Below are positions 60,889 to 64,000 of a DNA stretch of 64,000 nucleotides, piece after piece. Made by a program: the position numbers and the translations under genes. Every line of letters starts with the position of its first letter. The first letter of the stretch is position 1. The notes under the pieces were generated by a model. It was given only the letters and a program-made list of their open reading frames with translations, did not search any database and was not told the DNA's origin. Source of the DNA: Oscillospiraceae bacterium (GTDB taxonomy: Bacteria > Bacillota > Clostridia > Oscillospirales > Ruminococcaceae); NCBI GenBank assembly GCA_017828975.1, contig JAGAJN010000034.1, positions 45,033 to 109,032 on the forward strand, given 5' to 3'.

Positions 60889-61681
60889 GGAAATGATAAA
60901 GCGTCACAAGGCGGCAATGAAGGCTATTTTGGGAAAGAAATATTTTGTTATCATTTACATCTATATCGGAATGACACTGCTGTTTCCCATTGCGGGCTGT
61001 GTTTTGATGACTGTTCTGTCGGTGAAGGAAAATGCGGATATGTTATTTGTGACCTGCTGTCTGCCTTTGCTGACGGGTTTGTATAATGTTACATGTATGT
61101 CATTTGCTATGTCAATTTTTCCCTCTGATTTTACGGCTGCAAATGCAAAATCCGCCAAAACCGCAGAGATGATGCGAAAGGCATACAACGGCAGCTCGTC
61201 AACATCGGATATATGTGCTTGTTTCCCCATAAACAGAACCATACTTGTAAAGGGACTGTGCGGAATTATTGCCCCGATGATTGCGGTGACCTGCTTGAAT
61301 ACGCTGTTTCTGTCGGTGCTGAGCTTTATTTCCGATAACAATTCCGTGAAAATTTATTCGCTGATAATAGTTACTTCCATAATGATCTCAATGATTTACG
61401 GCGAAGAGCTTATTATGCATCGGAACAATACACTCAGCACTATATTGTCCGCTTTATATTGTCTGGTGATAATATCATGTACGGTGCTGGTGCTCGGCTC
61501 ATTGATTATGGACGAAAATCTGGTGGAAAAGTTTACTTTTCTTCAAATTGCTTCGGGTCTGCCCCTGATAATCCTGTCGGTGGTTTTCAGCGTTTCACAG
61601 ATTTATCTGCTGAAAATAAAACTCCCGAGGGACGCCGTTGGCACAGCAAGAAACGGCGAAAGAGCGGAGGTGCTTGGCTGA
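60878..61681 (+). CDS. ABC-2 type permease, subunit 1
   Basis: 267 residues, six hydrophobic segments; no other motif. ATG 60878 lies nine bases after GGAGG inside the ATPase coding end. No named family is certain. Confidence 0.8.
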   Translation: MTDKEMIKRHKAAMKAILGKKYFVIIYIYIGMTLLFPIAGCVLMTVLSVKENADMLFVTCCLPLLTGLYNVTCMSFAMSIFPSDFTAANAKSAKTAEMMRKAYNGSSSTSDICACFPINRTILVKGLCGIIAPMIAVTCLNTLFLSVLSFISDNNSVKIYSLIIVTSIMISMIYGEELIMHRNNTLSTILSALYCLVIISCTVLVLGSLIMDENLVEKFTFLQIASGLPLIILSVVFSVSQIYLLKIKLPRDAVGTARNGERAEVLG

Positions 61682-62353
61682 ATGAATAACTCCATAGTAC
61701 GAAAGACACTCCGTCAGCTTCGGGCTGATTGGTATGACCTGCTTATTGCCGGGGTAAGCTTTGTTTTGCAGCTGGCAATGTTTCGGCTTATCAAGAGAAA
61801 TGAGGACATTTCGGCAGTGCTTATTCCGCTGCTGCGGGGGTGGATAACGGCGTTCTGGATATTGGCGGCGTCAAGCGGCTTCGGCAGACAGGTAAAGCTT
61901 TTGCAGACCATGCCCATACGCCGAAACGAGCTTGCCGGCTATACGGTTTTCATTGGCGAAAAGCTTATTTATCTGCAATTGACAGGAGCATTTATCGCCC
62001 ACATTTTCTGCGATAAAAATGACCTCGGCTGGGCATTTTCGGCGGAGCTTGTTTCCTTTGCCGTGATGCTTGGGATATATTATCTGTCGGTGGGCGGGAT
62101 AGCGAAATTTGTCGTTCGTCCCGACAGCGGAACGGTCATCACCGAACTGGCTTTGGGGAAAGCGGTTATTCCGATGTTCCTTGTTTACGGCGTTGTCGGC
62201 GTTTTATGCTATATATTCGCACCGCTGTTTTATGATATGTATGATAAAGAATTTATGTATGCTTCGGTAATTCCCGCCGTTCTCATATGGATAGTTATGG
62301 TCTTTTTCAGGAAAAAGATAGTTGCGAGAGTGGAGAAAGCTATGACATTATAA
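61682..62353 (+). CDS. ABC-2 type permease, subunit 2
   Basis: 223 residues, about six membrane segments. The ATG lies directly after the stop of subunit 1, so the two are coupled. Likely forms a heterodimer with it around the YtrB-like ATPase. Confidence 0.8.
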   Translation: MNNSIVRKTLRQLRADWYDLLIAGVSFVLQLAMFRLIKRNEDISAVLIPLLRGWITAFWILAASSGFGRQVKLLQTMPIRRNELAGYTVFIGEKLIYLQLTGAFIAHIFCDKNDLGWAFSAELVSFAVMLGIYYLSVGGIAKFVVRPDSGTVITELALGKAVIPMFLVYGVVGVLCYIFAPLFYDMYDKEFMYASVIPAVLIWIVMVFFRKKIVARVEKAMTL

Positions 62354-62388
62354 AAAATCGGCTGCCGTATATTCTGCGGCAGCCGAAA
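62353..62388 (-). terminator. Terminator of the HD-GYP gene
   Basis: TCGGCTGCCG (62358-62367) with CGGCAGCCGA (62377-62386); U run only on the minus strand (TTTTTT). The permease gene ends just before it on the other strand. Confidence 0.8.
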
Positions 62389-62393
62389 ATGTA

Positions 62394-63701
62394 TCAGCGG
62401 TTTCTTAATCTTACCGAAGCAAAGGAAATAATTTCGGGAACGTCCTCTACCTCAAGCTTTGGCTTGGGTGCTTCCTTGAGGACAAGGTTTTTGTTCCTTT
62501 CTTCGATTATCCTGTCACGAATGTTCAGGAATGCGGCGGCAATATCCGGGTCGAAATCGGTGCCGCTGCCGTTTTCTATGATACGGAAGCATTCGTCTAT
62601 GGGCATAGCGTCACGGTAACAGCGCTTTTCGGAAACTGCATCGAAAACGTCCGCAACCGCCATTATCCTTGCGGGAAGAGGGATATTTTCTCCCGAGATC
62701 CCCTCGGGATAGCCCTTGCCGTTCCATTTTTCGTGATGATAGCGGGCGACCTCGTAAGCCATGGTCTTGTAGCGTTCGTCGGCGATATGGGAAAAGGTTT
62801 CACGAACCATCTGTCCGCCCTTTTCGGCGTGGGTTTTCATCACGGCAAATTCCGCTTCGGTGAGTCTGCCCGGCTTGCATAAGATACTGTCGGGTATGGA
62901 TATTTTTCCTATGTCGTGAAGCGGTGCTACCATTGCTATACAGCCGATAAATTCATCGTCGATAATGCCTTTGTATCTCTCGGTGGTGCTGAGCTGTTCT
63001 GCCAGCATTTCGGCGTAGATGCTGGTTCTTTTAATGTGTCCGCCTGTGCTTTCGTCACGGCTTTCTACCAGAGTTGCGAAGCCGTAGATCATATCCTGAT
63101 TGTACAAAATGAGCTGTTCGTAATTGTCCGCATCTTCGCTGAGAAGCTTTGATGTTCTGACGGTAAGCAGCCTTAACAGTGCGGCAAGGCATATAAGCGT
63201 CAGAGTTCTCGGAAGAATTCCGTAAACCACAAGCCTGTGCAGAGTGGTAAAGTTATGGTCCGTGCGAAGGTCAAGGAAAAATCCCAGCAGCTGACCTGAT
63301 ATGGTGACTGCCAGTGTGCATACCGTTGAAATGTTCGTTAGTCTTTTGGAAAAATACAGTCCCGCAAGAACTATCGGATAGGCATACACGACCACCACAT
63401 GATAGGACAGCACTGTGGTTATCACCAGCAGAAAAAGCTCCGAAAGCGTTATGTACAGATATTTCAGCCATTTGGCGGAGAGTGGGACAAACCTGTTCAG
63501 CAGCTTCGGCAGCAGCAGAAAAACCGCACTCAGGCAGTATGCAATAGTCATATCGGGTTCATCAATGACAAAAACGCCGACACGGTTAAGAATATACACG
63601 GCTGTGAATATTACAAAGGTTATCAGCATAACGTTGGCAGCGGCTTTGTTTGCGTCCTCTTCGTTTTTGTTGATTATCCTGCTGAGCGTTGCATTGCTCA
63701 A
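62394..63701 (-). CDS. Membrane HD-GYP domain protein
   Basis: 435 residues. About six N-terminal membrane helices (to about residue 190), a short linker helix, then an HD-GYP phosphodiesterase domain (HDIGKI, HHEKWNGKGYP, ARIMAVADVFDA) with the GYP motif and metal-binding histidines complete. Likely degrades cyclic-di-GMP or a related dinucleotide in response to a membrane signal. TTG start after GGGGGAC. Own promoter and terminator. Confidence 0.92.
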   Translation of the reverse strand: MSNATLSRIINKNEEDANKAAANVMLITFVIFTAVYILNRVGVFVIDEPDMTIAYCLSAVFLLLPKLLNRFVPLSAKWLKYLYITLSELFLLVITTVLSYHVVVVYAYPIVLAGLYFSKRLTNISTVCTLAVTISGQLLGFFLDLRTDHNFTTLHRLVVYGILPRTLTLICLAALLRLLTVRTSKLLSEDADNYEQLILYNQDMIYGFATLVESRDESTGGHIKRTSIYAEMLAEQLSTTERYKGIIDDEFIGCIAMVAPLHDIGKISIPDSILCKPGRLTEAEFAVMKTHAEKGGQMVRETFSHIADERYKTMAYEVARYHHEKWNGKGYPEGISGENIPLPARIMAVADVFDAVSEKRCYRDAMPIDECFRIIENGSGTDFDPDIAAAFLNIRDRIIEERNKNLVLKEAPKPKLEVEDVPEIISFASVRLRNR

Positions 63702-63734
63702 TTAAAGTCCCCCTTTTTATGTATTCATAACAGC

Positions 63735-63763
63735 AGTATAGCATACTTTCCATATTAAGTCAA
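63735..63763 (-). promoter_or_regulatory. Promoter of the HD-GYP gene
   Basis: Minus-strand TTGACT (63763-63758), 17-base spacer, TATACT (63740-63735). Confidence 0.7.
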
Positions 63764-63793
63764 CGGCTGTTCCCATTTTATTTGCAGATACGA

Positions 63794-63822
63794 TTGCAAT
63801 TTGCTTTATAATATGATATAAT
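63794..63822 (+). promoter_or_regulatory. Promoter of the final gene
   Basis: TTGCAA (63794-63799), 17-base spacer, TATAAT (63817-63822). Confidence 0.7.
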
Positions 63823-63870
63823 TGATGTAACAAACGATCATAAACGGTCGGAAATCATGAGGTGAATATT

Positions 63871-64000
63871 ATGGAAATCAAAGGCTATACATACGGCTGG
63901 GACAGTCACAAGGGAATGCTCGGCACGGAAAAATCGGCAGAATCCATAAAGGCAATGGCGGCAATGGGCGGAAACTGGGCGTGTCTTGCCTTTGCGGTGA
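63871..64000 (+). CDS. Start of a probable glycoside hydrolase (GH113-like)
   Basis: Only 43 codons are in view. ATG follows GAGGTG. The start KGYTYGWDSHKG and SIKAMAAMGGNWACLAFAV resemble the first strand of GH113 mannanase-like TIM barrels. No signal peptide, so intracellular if complete. Identity is tentative because the catalytic part lies outside. Confidence 0.5.
   Translation, partial: MEIKGYTYGWDSHKGMLGTEKSAESIKAMAAMGGNWACLAFAV

Noticed and set aside
1-64000. CRISPR array, integrase, prophage or toxin-antitoxin cluster
   Set aside because: No regular repeat-spacer pattern, recombinase or phage genes were found; only one decayed transposase.

Overview
The window is about 64 kb from the chromosome of an anaerobic, low-to-middle GC Gram-positive bacterium, most like the Clostridia and within them the Ruminococcus/Oscillospiraceae group. 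The evidence is the block of an Orn/Lys/Arg decarboxylase, a cyclic-di-AMP receptor, DNA polymerase III delta-prime and RicT; rubrerythrin; 2-hydroxyacyl-CoA dehydratase-type proteins; AGGAGG ribosome sites; and many promoters of the form TTGACA, 17 bases, TATAAT. No phage, plasmid or CRISPR array was seen. Species is inference only.

Layout. 1-9.3 kb is housekeeping: secA (cut by the left edge), rubrerythrin, two serine tRNAs, a half-size EamA transporter, an unknown 329-residue protein, malic enzyme, O-acetylhomoserine sulfhydrylase and a small ABC exporter. A lipoprotein transglutaminase follows at 9.3-10.2 kb. 10.2-26 kb is the notable part, an extended tellurium-resistance-type (Ter) stress system on the minus strand in three transcription units. 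They are: (i) a TerY vWA protein, PP2C phosphatase and Ser/Thr kinase triad (25978 to 22618); (ii) a Ca2+-type P-ATPase, TerD, AIM24-like protein and two more TerD proteins, closed by a terminator (22411 to 16932); (iii) after its own promoter, a beta-helix/TerD fusion, HpcH/HpaI aldolase, ATP-grasp ligase, a double phosphoribosyltransferase fusion, a small membrane protein and a HAD phosphatase (16771 to 10175). Unit iii is the predicted nucleoside-like metabolite pathway known from comparative genomics of Ter systems, here with unusual fusions. Diverging from the triad are a DUF815 AAA+ ATPase and a small alarmone synthetase.

28-44 kb holds ychF, an AI-2E family permease, a cytosolic GH13 amylase fused to a DUF1653 domain, a fused ABC exporter with its MarR regulator, the decarboxylase-darA-holB-ricT block, a GNAT acetyltransferase and two unknown proteins. 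44-50 kb holds shikimate kinase, a large 2-hydroxyacyl-CoA dehydratase activase with its partner, a serine tRNA and pyrE. 50-54.6 kb is locally decayed: a frameshifted zinc-ribbon membrane protein, a duplicated gene end with its terminator, an orphan terminator and the remnant of a PD-(D/E)XK transposase, with glucokinase and mannose-6-phosphate isomerase between.

54.7-64 kb holds a Nif3-like protein with TrmK, a DUF1858 protein, a rhomboid-like protein lacking catalytic residues, a lipoprotein, the NAD(P)HX repair enzyme, a YtrA-type GntR/ABC operon with a perfect palindromic operator and an apparent ATA start codon, a membrane HD-GYP protein, and the start of a probable glycoside hydrolase. 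All three tRNAs in the window are serine tRNAs (UGA, GCU, GGA).
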